Shown in pieces: positions 42,351-51,859 of a stretch of DNA of 64,000 bases (positions are counted from its first letter, which is position 1; the number at the start of each line of letters is the position of its first letter). A program made the translations under genes and the position numbers. Under the pieces are notes generated by a model, which made no database searches, had not been told where the DNA came from, and saw only the letters and a list, made by a program, of their open reading frames with translations. The stretch lies in contig JBCCRO010000002.1 in NCBI GenBank assembly GCA_039201605.1, positions 62,001 to 126,000 of the forward strand, written 5' to 3'. This stretch comes from CADEDH01 sp039201605 (GTDB taxonomy: Bacteria > Actinomycetota > Acidimicrobiia > Acidimicrobiales > SZUA-35).

Positions 42351-43406
42351 TCATGGCCGCTCCGTGGCCGATCGGCTGTTGACGAGATCGAGGGCGACGT
42401 CCACGATCATGTCCTCCTGGCCGCCAACCATACGCCGCTCGCCCAGCTCCATCAGGATGTCTCGGGTATCGAGCCCGTGGTGCTCGGCCGCCGCCTCGGC
42501 GTGGCGGAGGAAGCTGGAGTACACACCCGCGTAGCCGAGGCTGAGGGTCTCGCGGTCCACCCGCACCGGCCGGTCCTGCAGCGGTCGCACCAGATCCTCG
42601 GCGGCGTCCATCAGCGCCGCCACATCGGAGCGGTGAAGCCAGCCCTCCAGGTTGGCCACGGCGACGAAGGCCTCGATCGGGCAGTTGCCGGCACCGGCCC
42701 CCATGCCGGCCAGGGAGGCGTCGACCCGGTAGCACCCCTCCTCGACGGCGACGACGGAGTTGGCCACACCGAACGTCAGGTTGTGGTGGGCGTGGATACC
42801 GATCTCGGTCTCGGATCGGAGCACGTCCCGGTAGGCCCGCATCCGATCCCGGACGCCGCCCATGGTGAGGCGACCCCCGGAGTCGGTGATGTAGACGCAG
42901 TGGGCCCCGTAGCTCTCCATCAGCAGCGCCTGCCGGGCCAGCGGCTCCGGCTCGTTCATGTGCGACATCATCAGGAAGCCCGACACGTCCATGCCCAGCT
43001 CCCTCGCCTTGGCGATGTGCTGGGCGGCGACGTCGGCCTCGGTGCAGTGGGTGGCCACCCGCACCGACCGGGCCCCGAGCCGGTGGGCCTGCTCCAGATC
43101 CTCGATCGTGCCGATCCCGGGGAGCAACAGCACGGTGAGGAGTGAGTTCTCGCAGATCGAGGCCGCCTCCTCGATCCACTCCCAGTCGGTGTGGGCCCCG
43201 AAGCCGTAGTTGAACGACGAGCCGCCGAGGCCGTCGCCGTGGGTCACCTCGATGGCGTCGACGCCGGCGGCGTCGAGGGCCCTGGTGATCTCGCGCACGT
43301 GGTCGAGGCCGTACTGGTGGCGGATGGCGTGCATGCCGTCCCGCAGGGTGACGTCCTGGATGTACAGCTCGGTCGGCTGGGCCTGCTCGTTCGGTCCGTC
43401 GGCCAC
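42351..43406 (-). CDS. dmpG: 4-hydroxy-2-oxovalerate aldolase
   Basis: Splits 4-hydroxy-2-oxovalerate (or a homologue) to pyruvate and an aldehyde that is channelled to the partner dehydrogenase. 351 residues, DRE-TIM/HMGL-like: DVTLRDGMHAIRHQY holds the metal and catalytic Arg/Asp, GIHAHHNLTFGVANS the metal His pair, and DASLAGMGAGAGNCPIEAFVAV the conserved C-terminal segment. It starts 3 nt after the dehydrogenase stop. The operon order hydratase-dehydrogenase-aldolase is that of meta-cleavage pathways for aromatics or, in actinobacteria, steroid rings. Confidence 0.95.
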   Translation of the reverse strand: MADGPNEQAQPTELYIQDVTLRDGMHAIRHQYGLDHVREITRALDAAGVDAIEVTHGDGLGGSSFNYGFGAHTDWEWIEEAASICENSLLTVLLLPGIGTIEDLEQAHRLGARSVRVATHCTEADVAAQHIAKARELGMDVSGFLMMSHMNEPEPLARQALLMESYGAHCVYITDSGGRLTMGGVRDRMRAYRDVLRSETEIGIHAHHNLTFGVANSVVAVEEGCYRVDASLAGMGAGAGNCPIEAFVAVANLEGWLHRSDVAALMDAAEDLVRPLQDRPVRVDRETLSLGYAGVYSSFLRHAEAAAEHHGLDTRDILMELGERRMVGGQEDMIVDVALDLVNSRSATERP

Positions 43407-43409
43407 TGA

Positions 43410-44396
43410 CTACCTCCTTGTCCCATACGGTGCGTCTTGGCCGACGACGTTCGCCCTAGGCGAACTCGTGGAGGACGGCCTCCGGCCGTCCGACGCGATC
43501 TCCTCGGCGGTGCGCAGCGCGGCCGACGTCATGATGTCGAGGTTGCCGGCGTACGGCGGTAGGTAGTGACCGGCCCCCTCCACCTCGAGGAACACCGAGA
43601 TCTTCCACCCGGTGAACTTCCGGTCGAGTTGGGGGATCCGCACCGGGGCCGACTCGTCGATCCGGTCGATCTGGATCTCCTGCTTGAGGCGATAGCCGGG
43701 TACGTAGGCCTGCACCCGCTCCACCATCTCGGCGATCGAGGTGCGGAAGTCCTCCGGCTCGCCGGTCTGGGTGAGGCAGAACACCGTGTTGCGCATGATC
43801 AACGGCGGCTCGGCCGGGTTGAGGACGATGATCGCCTTGCCCAGCTGGGCGCCGCCCACCACCTCGATGGCCTTGGCCGTCGTCTCGGTGAACTCGTCGA
43901 TGTTGGCCCGGGTGCCGGGCCCGGCCGAGCGGGACGACACCGACGACACGATCTCGCCGTACTCCACCGGAGCCACCCGGCCCACGGCGGCGACGACGGG
44001 CACGGTGGCCTGGCCGCCGCAGGTGACCATGTTGAGGTTGGGGGCGTCGAGGTGCTCCTCGAGGTTGACCGGCGGGATGACGTAGGGCCCGACGGCGGCC
44101 GGGGTCAGGTCGAGGACGCGCTTGCCGTTGGCCTGGAGCACCCGGTCGTGGTGGAGGTGGGCTCCGGCCGAGGTGGCGTCGAACACCAGCTCGACGTCGG
44201 CGAACTCGGGGAGGGCCGTCAGTCCCTCGATCCCGTCGGCGGTGGTGGCGAGGCCCGCCGCTCGGGCCATGGCCAGCCCGTCGGAGTCGGGGTCGATGCC
44301 GCACATCGCCACCACCTCGACCGCTCCGGCGGCGTGCTCGGCCTTCTTCATGAGGTCGGTGCCGATATTGCCCGAGCCGATGATGGCGGTCTTCAT
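43410..44396 (-). CDS. dmpF: Acetaldehyde dehydrogenase (acylating)
   Basis: Converts the aldehyde released by the aldolase to acyl-CoA with NAD+ and CoA. 328 residues; Rossmann start AIIGSGNIGTDLM, catalytic Cys in NMVTCGGQATVPVV, and the C-terminal NLDIMTSAALRTAE. The family ends shortly after this; here a Ser/Arg-rich extra tail of about 25 residues runs to the stop. The start overlaps the hydratase stop (ATGA). Confidence 0.95.
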   Translation of the reverse strand: MKTAIIGSGNIGTDLMKKAEHAAGAVEVVAMCGIDPDSDGLAMARAAGLATTADGIEGLTALPEFADVELVFDATSAGAHLHHDRVLQANGKRVLDLTPAAVGPYVIPPVNLEEHLDAPNLNMVTCGGQATVPVVAAVGRVAPVEYGEIVSSVSSRSAGPGTRANIDEFTETTAKAIEVVGGAQLGKAIIVLNPAEPPLIMRNTVFCLTQTGEPEDFRTSIAEMVERVQAYVPGYRLKQEIQIDRIDESAPVRIPQLDRKFTGWKISVFLEVEGAGHYLPPYAGNLDIMTSAALRTAEEIASDGRRPSSTSSPRANVVGQDAPYGTRR

Positions 44397-45217
44397 GCGT
44401 GGTCCTCCTGCTCCGTTTCCAGTGGTGCCTTCTCCAGAAAGGTGGCGACCTGACCGAGGGGCCCGAAGTCGGCGGTCACGGCGCAGCCGGGGGTGATCGG
44501 CTTCATCGGGCCCAGCGCCCCGGTCATCACCACATCACCCGCCCGCAACGGGGTGCCCCGACGGGACATGGCGTCGGCCAGCCAGCGCGCCGCGTTGAGC
44601 GGATGGCCGAGGCAGTCGGCCCCCGACCCGCTGGAGGCGGTCACCCCGTCGACGTCCATCGTCATCGGTACGGTGCGCAGGTCGACGGCCGACAGCGGTA
44701 CCGGCCGACCGCCGAGCACGTAGAGGCCGCAGCTGGCGTTGTCGCCGACGGTGTCGACCAGACGGATGTCCCAGCCGGTGATGCGGCTGTCGACGATCTC
44801 GATCGAGGGCAGGGCGTAGGCGGTGGCTCGGATGATGTCGTTGAAGCTGTGTTCGCCCCGATCGAGGTCGTGCTCCAGCACGAGCGTGATCTCGGCCTCG
44901 GCCCGGGGTTGTAGGAGACGACCGGGTTCGATGGGCACCCCGTCGCCGTACTCCATGTCGACGAAGAGGGTGCCGAAGTCGGGCTGGTCGACCCCGATCT
45001 GCTCCATGACCGCCTTCGAGGTGAGACCGATCTTGCGGCCGGCCACCCGGCGCCCGCGGTCGATGGCGGCCTGGTTGTTGACGTCCTGGACGGCGTAGCC
45101 GACGTCGATGTCGTCGGTGGTGCCGAGCAGGTCGCGGATGGGGCTGCACGTGGTGCCGGTGGCGGCGGCCTCGGCCAACCGGGCCGCTGCGGCCTCGATC
45201 TGTGTCTGGTCGGTCAT
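44393..45217 (-). CDS. dmpE: 2-keto-4-pentenoate hydratase
   Basis: Adds water to 2-hydroxypenta-2,4-dienoate, giving the aldolase substrate. 274 residues of the FAH fold: GRKIGLTSKAVMEQIGVDQPDFG, a metal-binding region PRAEAEITLVLEHDL and EIVDSRITGWDIRLVDTVGDNAS. The ATG at 45217 has gaggacgag upstream; an in-frame upstream ATG is unlikely. First gene of a four-gene operon. Ring-cleavage enzymes are not in the window. Confidence 0.93.
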   Translation of the reverse strand: MTDQTQIEAAAARLAEAAATGTTCSPIRDLLGTTDDIDVGYAVQDVNNQAAIDRGRRVAGRKIGLTSKAVMEQIGVDQPDFGTLFVDMEYGDGVPIEPGRLLQPRAEAEITLVLEHDLDRGEHSFNDIIRATAYALPSIEIVDSRITGWDIRLVDTVGDNASCGLYVLGGRPVPLSAVDLRTVPMTMDVDGVTASSGSGADCLGHPLNAARWLADAMSRRGTPLRAGDVVMTGALGPMKPITPGCAVTADFGPLGQVATFLEKAPLETEQEDHA

Positions 45218-45534
45218 CCGCGGGCTCGTCCTCTCTGCGCCTGCCGGCGCAACCTCGGCGCCCCGGTGCCCAGGGGCCCCCACGCTCGATGGCGTGGTCG
45301 TCCAGCCTGCCTCATGCGCCGGGTCCCGTCTCGGTGAGCGGCCCGCTCACCTGAACGGCCTCGGGTGGAGATACCCGACCGGTGCCGTCGACGGCCCTGC
45401 GCCGGGACGTCGTACCGGGCGCGTAACCGTCGCCAACCCGACGCCGAGCATCGGCTGGCGGACGGCGGCCGGGGGCTGGCCGACGACCGTCGGACGATGC
45501 CCGCTCGCGCTTCAAGCGGACCCCGGGGCGGTCG
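45218..45534. other. Divergent intergenic region
   Basis: About 317 bp between the hydratase gene and the DUF1800 promoter. It must hold the operon promoter on the minus strand, but I see no convincing hexamers or operator. Reading frames across it are shadows. Confidence 0.5.
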
Positions 45535-45540
45535 TAGCTT
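45535..45540 (+). promoter_or_regulatory. -10 box of DUF1800 gene, leaderless type
   Basis: TAGCTT, 6 nt before the ATG at 45547, with no ribosome binding site between. Confidence 0.4.
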
Positions 45541-45546
45541 CCGGCT

Positions 45547-47184
45547 ATGGCCAGTCTCTCGTCCGCAGCTTCGGCGTCACCGTCCACCTCGTCCGGCGCA
45601 GCCAACCCCAAGGCGCCGACGGTCCCCACCCAGACCGGCGGACCCCTCACCAGGCGCGACGCCATCCGGTTCCTCCAGCGCACGACGTTCGGCCCCACCC
45701 CGGAGGAGGTCGACGAGCTCGTGGCCATCGGGGTCGACGCCTGGCTCGACCGCCAGCTCGCCCTGCGCCCGGTGCGGACCCACCTGAGCCGTCGCATCGA
45801 GCGGGGCAGCACGCTGCCCTCGTTCTGGGAGACGTTCCTGTCGGCGCCCGACCAGTTGCGCAAGCGGTACGCCTACGCCCTGTCGCAGATCTTCGTCGCC
45901 TCCGAGATCGTCGTGGGCAACGAGCGGATCGCCAACTACGCCGACCTGCTGGAGCAGCACTGCTTCGGCACCTACCGCGAACTCCTCGAGCACATCACCC
46001 GCAGCCAGGCGATGGGCCAGTACCTGACCTACGCCGGCAACCAGCGGGCCGACGAGTACCGGGGCACCGTGCCCGACGAGAACTACGCCCGGGAGATCAT
46101 GCAGTTGTTCAGCATCGGTCTGTGGGAACTCAACCCCGACGGCACCCGCAAGCTCGATGGCGATGGCAATCCCATCCCCACCTACAGCGGGGCCGACATC
46201 CTGGGGCTGGCCCGGGTCTTCACCGGCTTCTCCATGCCGTATGGCGACCTGACGGTGTTCACCCAACCGATGCGGAGCGATGACGGCTTCAGTCGGGAGT
46301 GGCACGAGAAGGGGGAGAAGCGGTTCCTGGGCGCCACGATCCCCGCCGACCCGGCCCGCACCCTCGACCAGAGCGTCGCCGCCGCCCTCGACATCGTCGC
46401 CGCCCACCCCAACGTCGGGCCCTTCATCGGTCGCCAGCTCATCCAACGGCTGGTCACCTCCAACCCGACGCCGGCCTACGTGGCCCGGGTGAGCGCGGTG
46501 TTCGACGACGACGGTGACGGGGTGCGGGGCAATCTGGCCGCCGTCCTCCGGGCGATCGTCACCGACACCGAGGCCTTCCAGTTCGAGCCGCCGGTCGACT
46601 TCGGCAAGGTCCGGGAACCGGTCTTGCGCTTCACCAGTGTCCTCCGGGCGCTGCGGGTGTCGTGCACGGGACACCCGTGGCCGCTGTACTCCCTGGCCGA
46701 CCGGGCCAGCGAGCTCGGTCAGCAGCCGTACGAGGCCACCTCGGTGTTCAACTACTACCGGCCGGGCTACGTCCCGCCCCGGACCGCCATCGGCGACGCC
46801 GGGCTCGTCGCCCCCGAACTCCAGATCACCGATGAGACCACCACCATCGGTTGGCTCAACTATCTGCAGGCCTTCCTGATGCGGCCGCCGCAGGGGGGCA
46901 ACGCCCGAATCGAGCTGGACATCGACGACCTGCTGGCGATGGCTCCCGACCTCACGGTGACCGACGCCGAGGCCGAGGCCATCGTCGACGAGGTGGCGGG
47001 TCGACTCTGCCCCTTCGGCCTCGACGCCACCATCCGGGCCCGCATCGTCGCCGCCGTGCGCGGGGTGTCCAACCCCAACCTCGCCCCTGGCGACACCAAC
47101 AACCGCAACCAGCTCTTCCGGGAACGGGTCATGGGTGCCGTCGTGCTCGTCGCCGCCTCCACCGACTTCATCTACGACCGCTGA
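45547..47184 (+). CDS. DUF1800 domain protein
   Basis: 545 residues. Family features: DAIRFLQRTTFGPTPEEV at the start, a long helical middle with NYARELMQLF-type sequence (here NYAREIMQLFSIGLWELN) and VFTGFS, and the end VLVAASTDFIYDR. Function is unknown; DUF1800 genes are nearly always paired with DUF1501 genes, as here (35 nt apart), and are thought to act in the envelope. No signal peptide is evident in this member, only a Ser/Ala/Pro-rich N-terminus. Confidence 0.9.
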   Translation: MASLSSAASASPSTSSGAANPKAPTVPTQTGGPLTRRDAIRFLQRTTFGPTPEEVDELVAIGVDAWLDRQLALRPVRTHLSRRIERGSTLPSFWETFLSAPDQLRKRYAYALSQIFVASEIVVGNERIANYADLLEQHCFGTYRELLEHITRSQAMGQYLTYAGNQRADEYRGTVPDENYAREIMQLFSIGLWELNPDGTRKLDGDGNPIPTYSGADILGLARVFTGFSMPYGDLTVFTQPMRSDDGFSREWHEKGEKRFLGATIPADPARTLDQSVAAALDIVAAHPNVGPFIGRQLIQRLVTSNPTPAYVARVSAVFDDDGDGVRGNLAAVLRAIVTDTEAFQFEPPVDFGKVREPVLRFTSVLRALRVSCTGHPWPLYSLADRASELGQQPYEATSVFNYYRPGYVPPRTAIGDAGLVAPELQITDETTTIGWLNYLQAFLMRPPQGGNARIELDIDDLLAMAPDLTVTDAEAEAIVDEVAGRLCPFGLDATIRARIVAAVRGVSNPNLAPGDTNNRNQLFRERVMGAVVLVAASTDFIYDR

Positions 47185-47219
47185 CCGGCCACCCCGACCA
47201 TCGAGGACCCCGACACACG

Positions 47220-48830
47220 ATGAGCACCACCGACGACCTCGGCGCGCCCACCGACGCCGACCACACCCCAGACCGCACGATCGACGTCACCGGCGTCCAG
47301 ACCCGGCGGCAGTTCCTCCGTCGCCTCACGCTGTTGGCCGGCGTCGGGGCGGCGGCGCCGTGGGCCATGGAGCTGGCCGCCCTGGCCGGTGTCTCCGGCG
47401 AGGCCGCGGCCGCCGCCACCGGTGACGACGAGTACCGGGCCCTGGTGTGCGTCTTCCTCTACGGCGGCAATGATCAGTGGAACACGTTCGTCCCCAACGA
47501 CCCCGACGGTCACGCCGCCTACGCCGCCGCCCGCAACGGCATCGCCCGAAGCCTCGGCGAGGTGCTGCCGATCTCGCCCCGCGACGGTTTCGCCGGGGCG
47601 GGCTCGTTCGGCTTCGCCCCCGAGCTGGCCCGGCTCAAGGGCCTGTTCGACACCGGCGACGCCGCGGTGGTGGCCAACGTCGGCACCCTGGTGACGCCGC
47701 TCGACAAGGCGGCCTACGCCGCCGGGGCACCTCGACCACCGCAGCTGTTCTCCCACAACGACCAGCAGTCGTACTGGCAGGCCGGGGCGGTGGAGGGAGC
47801 GGCCAGCGGGTGGGGTGGACGCATCGCCGACTTCCTGCTCGACGGCAACGGCGACCACTCGTTGTTCACATCGATCTCGGCCTCGGGCAACGCCATCATG
47901 ATGTCGGGCCGCAACGCCCTGCAGTATCAGGTGTCGAGCCGGGGCGTGACGACGTTGCGCACCGACCAGTTCGCCGCCGACTCGATCGACGTCGGCCTGC
48001 GGGACATCATGGCCGCCCAGCGTCCGGGGCTGTTCTCCTCGGCCTACGCCGACACCAGCCGCCGGGCCCTCCAGGCCGCCGACGATCTCGCCGCCGCCAT
48101 CGACGCCGCCTCGGCCTCGATCGATGTCGCCTCGTTCTTCGACGTCGACCCGGCCCTCGAGAACAGCGGCCCGGTGCGCAACCTCCGGGGCCAGATGGAG
48201 ACCGTGGCCCGGCTCATCGCCGCCGGTCGGGACGAGCTGGGACTCAAGCGGCAGGTGTTCTTCGTCGGTCTCGGGGGGTTCGACAACCACAGCCGGCTGA
48301 TGGCCGATCACGTGCCCCTGCTCCAGGCCCTAGACATCGGCCTCGCCGGCTTCCATCGGGCCACCACCGCCCTCGGCGTGGCCGACCGGGTCACCACCTT
48401 CACCGCATCCGACTTCGGCCGGTCGCTGCTGAGCAACGGCGACGGCACCGACCACGGCTGGGGCGGTCACCATCTGGTGATCGGCGGGTCGGTCCGGGGC
48501 AACCGGGTGTTCGGCACGGTGCCCGAGGTGGCCGACGACGGCCCGAGCGATGTCGGTCAGGGTCGGTTGCTGCCGACGATCTCGGTCGACCAGTACGCCG
48601 CCACCTTCGGCCGCTGGCTCGGCGTCGGCGAGAGCGATCTCACCGCCATCGCCCCCAACATCGGCAACTTCTCAGACCGGGACATCGGCCTGTTCGACGC
48701 CGGTTCGATTCCCGAGCCGCTGCCCACGCCCGTGCCGTCGACCACGACCACCTCGATCAGCCCGGGGCCGCCGACCACGGCCCCACCCACCACTCAGCAC
48801 TGCCCCTACCCGCCGGAGGGCGGGGGGTAG
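47220..48830 (+). CDS. DUF1501 domain protein with Tat signal
   Basis: 536 residues. A twin-arginine signal RRQFLRR followed by a hydrophobic stretch (about residues 27-62) sends it out folded. The body has alkaline-phosphatase-like features: VFLYGGNDQWNTFVP near the start, SHNDQQSYWQAG, FFVGLGGFDNHSRL and the metal-ligand-like DHGWGGHHLVIGG. The tail is Thr/Pro-rich. It is the partner of the upstream DUF1800 gene; together they are a common pair of unknown role in secreted enzymes. Confidence 0.9.
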   Translation: MSTTDDLGAPTDADHTPDRTIDVTGVQTRRQFLRRLTLLAGVGAAAPWAMELAALAGVSGEAAAAATGDDEYRALVCVFLYGGNDQWNTFVPNDPDGHAAYAAARNGIARSLGEVLPISPRDGFAGAGSFGFAPELARLKGLFDTGDAAVVANVGTLVTPLDKAAYAAGAPRPPQLFSHNDQQSYWQAGAVEGAASGWGGRIADFLLDGNGDHSLFTSISASGNAIMMSGRNALQYQVSSRGVTTLRTDQFAADSIDVGLRDIMAAQRPGLFSSAYADTSRRALQAADDLAAAIDAASASIDVASFFDVDPALENSGPVRNLRGQMETVARLIAAGRDELGLKRQVFFVGLGGFDNHSRLMADHVPLLQALDIGLAGFHRATTALGVADRVTTFTASDFGRSLLSNGDGTDHGWGGHHLVIGGSVRGNRVFGTVPEVADDGPSDVGQGRLLPTISVDQYAATFGRWLGVGESDLTAIAPNIGNFSDRDIGLFDAGSIPEPLPTPVPSTTTTSISPGPPTTAPPTTQHCPYPPEGGG

Positions 48831-48927
48831 GGGGCGGGCGTTCGGCGGGCGGTCGGGGTGCGGTCGGGCGCAGCGCCTCGGTGTCCCACGACCGAGATTT
48901 GAGCGTTCGGTCAACTGGTGTCGGCGT

Positions 48928-49424
48928 GTGTCCACCGGTGTCTTCTCGTTCCACCTCGCCCGGCTCGGGGCGGTGGCGCCCGCCCGGTACTGCGCCCGCC
49001 CGCCTGGCCGACGGTCGGCATGTCCGGCTGCGTCTCCGCCATCGCTGGGGCGCGATGGCGGCGGTGAGCCCGTTGCCCGATCGGGGGGAGGATCCGGCAC
49101 CGGCCGGGGCCGGGCCCGGTGACGGCCCGACGGTGGCGGTGACGCTGGCCCGCCTCCGGCTGGGCGAGTCGCTGCGATTCATGCGCTGGGGAACGCCCGT
49201 CGAACGGCAGGTTCGCCGTCACCCCGGCCTCGTGTTCGGCCTGGCCGCCGTCCGCCCCCATCACACCCTGGCCACGTTCACCATGTGGCGAAGCGACGAC
49301 GACATGTGGGACCTGGTGGGCGCCGCGGGGCCGGGCGACGGATGCCGTGGATGCCCTCTCCTTCGGCATCCACGGTCGGCGGGCCCGGGTGGGCGACGCC
49401 AGCCGATCGAGGTCTTCGGCCTGA
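48928..49424 (+). pseudogene. Decayed CrtA (spheroidene monooxygenase)-like gene
   Basis: Three pieces in different frames read in the order of the family. Frame 1 from GTG 48928: STGVFSFHLARLGAVAPARY. Frame 2 from about 49000: ARLADGRHVRLRLRHRW and then TVAVTLARLRLGESLRF and LATFTMWRSDDDMWDLV. A third frame near 49335: ATDAVDALSFGIHGRR, stop at 49422. The join near 49000 also skips about 40-50 residues expected in between, including the FWEDD-type segment. So at least one deletion and two frameshifts; a silent remnant. The family assignment rests on my recollection of its pattern. Confidence 0.45.
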
Positions 49425-49475
49425 CCGACGGAGAGCGGCCCGGCGGCGGCGGTGCGCCGAGGCGTCGGCGCCCTG

Positions 49476-50321
49476 CTAGCGGCTGGGGGTGAGGTGGCCC
49501 ATGCGGCCGGCGCGCTCGTCGTCGAAGGCGGTCGTGATCTCCGTACGGCTGTTCATGACGTAGCCGCCACCCATCACCACCGGTTCGTCGATCGGCTCGC
49601 CGCACATGAGGAGGAACTGTCCCCCGCTCGCGCCGCTGACGGTGATGCCGTCGCCGTCGTCGTTGAACACCGGCGTGTCGCCCGGCTGCAGCGTGTGGCC
49701 GTCGATCCCGACCTCGCCGGCGACCACGGTGAAGGCGGCGGTCCAGCCCGGTGGGACGGGGATGGTGATCCCGCCGTCGGTGTCGAGCGTGATGTGGGCG
49801 ACGAGGACCGGCGTCGGCATCGGGGCGGGGCCGGTCTCGCCTGCCAGGTCGCCGGCGTAGAGCCGAACGAGCGAGTGCGGGCCGAGGCTGGTGATCTCGG
49901 GGATCTCCTCGGCCGGCACCGCATGGTGCTCGGGGTCCTCCATCTTGAGCGCGGCGGGGACGTTGATCCACAGCTGGGCCATGTGGAAGACACCGTTGTC
50001 GTCGCCGTTGAGGACCTCTTCGTGCACGGCGCCGGACCCCGACACGAGCCATTGCATGCCGCCGGAGGTGACGGTGCGGTGGTTGCCGAGGGAGTCGCGA
50101 TGTTCGATCCGGCCGGAGAACAGCAGGCTCACCGGTTGCACCCCTCGATGGGAGTGGGGGCCGACGTAGATCTCGCCGGGGCCGAGGTCTCGCGGGCTGC
50201 CGGTGTCGAGGAAGACGAAGGGGTCGAGGTGAGGGAGCTCCGGCGTCGGGAAGGGGTGGAGCAGGCCGCTGCCGGGTTGGGGGGTGGCTCCGGTGAGGGT
50301 CTTGATGGTTCGTGCGGTCAT
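49476..50321 (-). CDS. Pirin family protein
   Basis: 281-residue double cupin. The N-terminal cupin carries VGPHSHRGVQPVSLLFSGRIEHRDSLGN and GGMQWLVSGSGAVHEEV, the pirin metal site (His-His-His-Glu). The C-terminal cupin is degenerate as usual. Pirins can act as quercetin dioxygenases or redox sensors; role unclear. It is downstream of the MFS and isochorismatase-family genes on the same strand and may share their MarR control. The ATG at 50321 is chosen because homology starts there. Confidence 0.88.
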   Translation of the reverse strand: MTARTIKTLTGATPQPGSGLLHPFPTPELPHLDPFVFLDTGSPRDLGPGEIYVGPHSHRGVQPVSLLFSGRIEHRDSLGNHRTVTSGGMQWLVSGSGAVHEEVLNGDDNGVFHMAQLWINVPAALKMEDPEHHAVPAEEIPEITSLGPHSLVRLYAGDLAGETGPAPMPTPVLVAHITLDTDGGITIPVPPGWTAAFTVVAGEVGIDGHTLQPGDTPVFNDDGDGITVSGASGGQFLLMCGEPIDEPVVMGGGYVMNSRTEITTAFDDERAGRMGHLTPSR

Positions 50322-50359
50322 CGGCCGTCCGGTCCTTGTCTCGGGTGGTGTGGTGAGCG

Positions 50360-51859
50360 CTACGGCCGGGCGGCGTCGGCCGGCTCGAGGTCGGGGGCCC
50401 ACGGGACGTTGCAGTCGCGGGTCCCGTGGCCGGTGGTGCCGTCGGTGCGGGGAGCGGCCGCCGGGCGAGCTGTCGGCTCTCGCCGCAGGACTCGGCCGAG
50501 GGCCAGCGCCACGCCGAGGGGCACGACGAGGGCGGCGAAGGCGTTGCTGAAGCCGACACCCGCCCCGTCGTGGAACGGGTTGACGGCCTCGGCCGCCGAT
50601 CCGGTGTTGATCGCGATCGAGGTGAACAGGGACGACCCGAAGCTGCCGCCGATGAAGAACATCATCGTGTTCAGGCTCAGGGCGGCGGCCAGATCCTCGG
50701 GGCGGGCCAGCAGCGACACGACCGTCGCCAGCGGGGTGTTGACGAGGGCGAATCCGGCGCCCAGAACCATGGCCAGTGCGGCGACGGTCCAGGCCGAGCT
50801 CCCGGCCCGACTCGAGATGACGATCGCTCCGACGAGCATCAGGACGACGCCGGCGTGGAGCGGCCCGGCGGCGCCGATCCGATCGACGAGCCGTCCGGCG
50901 ATGATCCCGAGGGTGGCGGTGGCGAGGGCGGCCGGCAGCAGGGCGAGGCCGATCTCGAGCGACGACAGGCCATGGATCGAGCTGAACAGGAAGGGGAAGC
51001 CGATCTGGGCGGCGAGGTTGGCGAAGGTGACGGCGAACCCGAGGAGCGTCAACAGCAGGTAGCGGCGATTGGTGATGAGCGAGAGGGGGATGAACGGTGC
51101 GGTGCCGCGGCGTTGGTGGACGGCAAAGACGCCGAGGGCGACGAGGGATACGGCGGCGCCGGCGAGTGCCTGGCCGTCGGTCCAGCCGGCCTGGCTCCCC
51201 CGAGTGACGAGGAAGAGCAGGCCGGCGACCCCGAGACCGAAGAGCACGCCGCCGGCCAGGTCGAGGGGCCCGTCCGTGCGTGGCTCGTTGCGATCGAGGT
51301 ACCTGATTCCGAGGGGGAGACCGACGATCGACAGGGCGCTCACGGCGAACAGGTACCGCCAGTCGGCGATCTCGGAGATGACGCCGGCCAACAGGGGTCC
51401 CGCCGCGGCGGCGACGCCCATGGTGGCGCTGACCACGCCGAGCACGAATCCCCGCCTGGCTTCGGGGTAGGCCCGACTGGCCAGGGTCATCCCCAGTCCG
51501 GGGACGGCGGCGCCGCCGATCGCCTGGATCGTCCTCGCCGCCAACAGCGTCCCCAGATCCGTGGCGACGGCGGAGAGCGCCGAGCCGACGGCGAACACGG
51601 CGAGGCCGACGAGGAACAGTCGACGGGCCCCGTAGCGGTTCGCCAGGCGGCCGTAGAACGGGATGGCCACGCCGTAGGTCAACAGGAATCCGCTCATCAC
51701 CCAGGACAGGTCGCCGTCGCCGATGCCGAGGTCGGCCCCGATCTCCGGAAGCACGACGGCAACCGCCGAGCCGTTCACGACACCGAAGAAGAGGGCGGTG
51801 CAGACGATGGCGAGGACGCTCGGTTGACCGTCTTGTGTGCTTGTGCGCCGCCGGTTCAC
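50360..51859 (-). CDS. MFS transporter, DHA2-like
   Basis: 499 residues with about 14 TM helices, the drug:H+ antiporter-2 layout. Motif A-like loop RLANRYGARRLFLVGL follows TM2 and GMTLASRAYPEARRG lies near TM4/5. It probably exports a small toxic compound. The start overlaps the stop of the isochorismatase-family gene (ATGA), so they form an operon facing the MarR regulator; this arrangement suggests induction by the same ligand. Confidence 0.88.
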   Translation of the reverse strand: MNRRRTSTQDGQPSVLAIVCTALFFGVVNGSAVAVVLPEIGADLGIGDGDLSWVMSGFLLTYGVAIPFYGRLANRYGARRLFLVGLAVFAVGSALSAVATDLGTLLAARTIQAIGGAAVPGLGMTLASRAYPEARRGFVLGVVSATMGVAAAAGPLLAGVISEIADWRYLFAVSALSIVGLPLGIRYLDRNEPRTDGPLDLAGGVLFGLGVAGLLFLVTRGSQAGWTDGQALAGAAVSLVALGVFAVHQRRGTAPFIPLSLITNRRYLLLTLLGFAVTFANLAAQIGFPFLFSSIHGLSSLEIGLALLPAALATATLGIIAGRLVDRIGAAGPLHAGVVLMLVGAIVISSRAGSSAWTVAALAMVLGAGFALVNTPLATVVSLLARPEDLAAALSLNTMMFFIGGSFGSSLFTSIAINTGSAAEAVNPFHDGAGVGFSNAFAALVVPLGVALALGRVLRREPTARPAAAPRTDGTTGHGTRDCNVPWAPDLEPADAARP

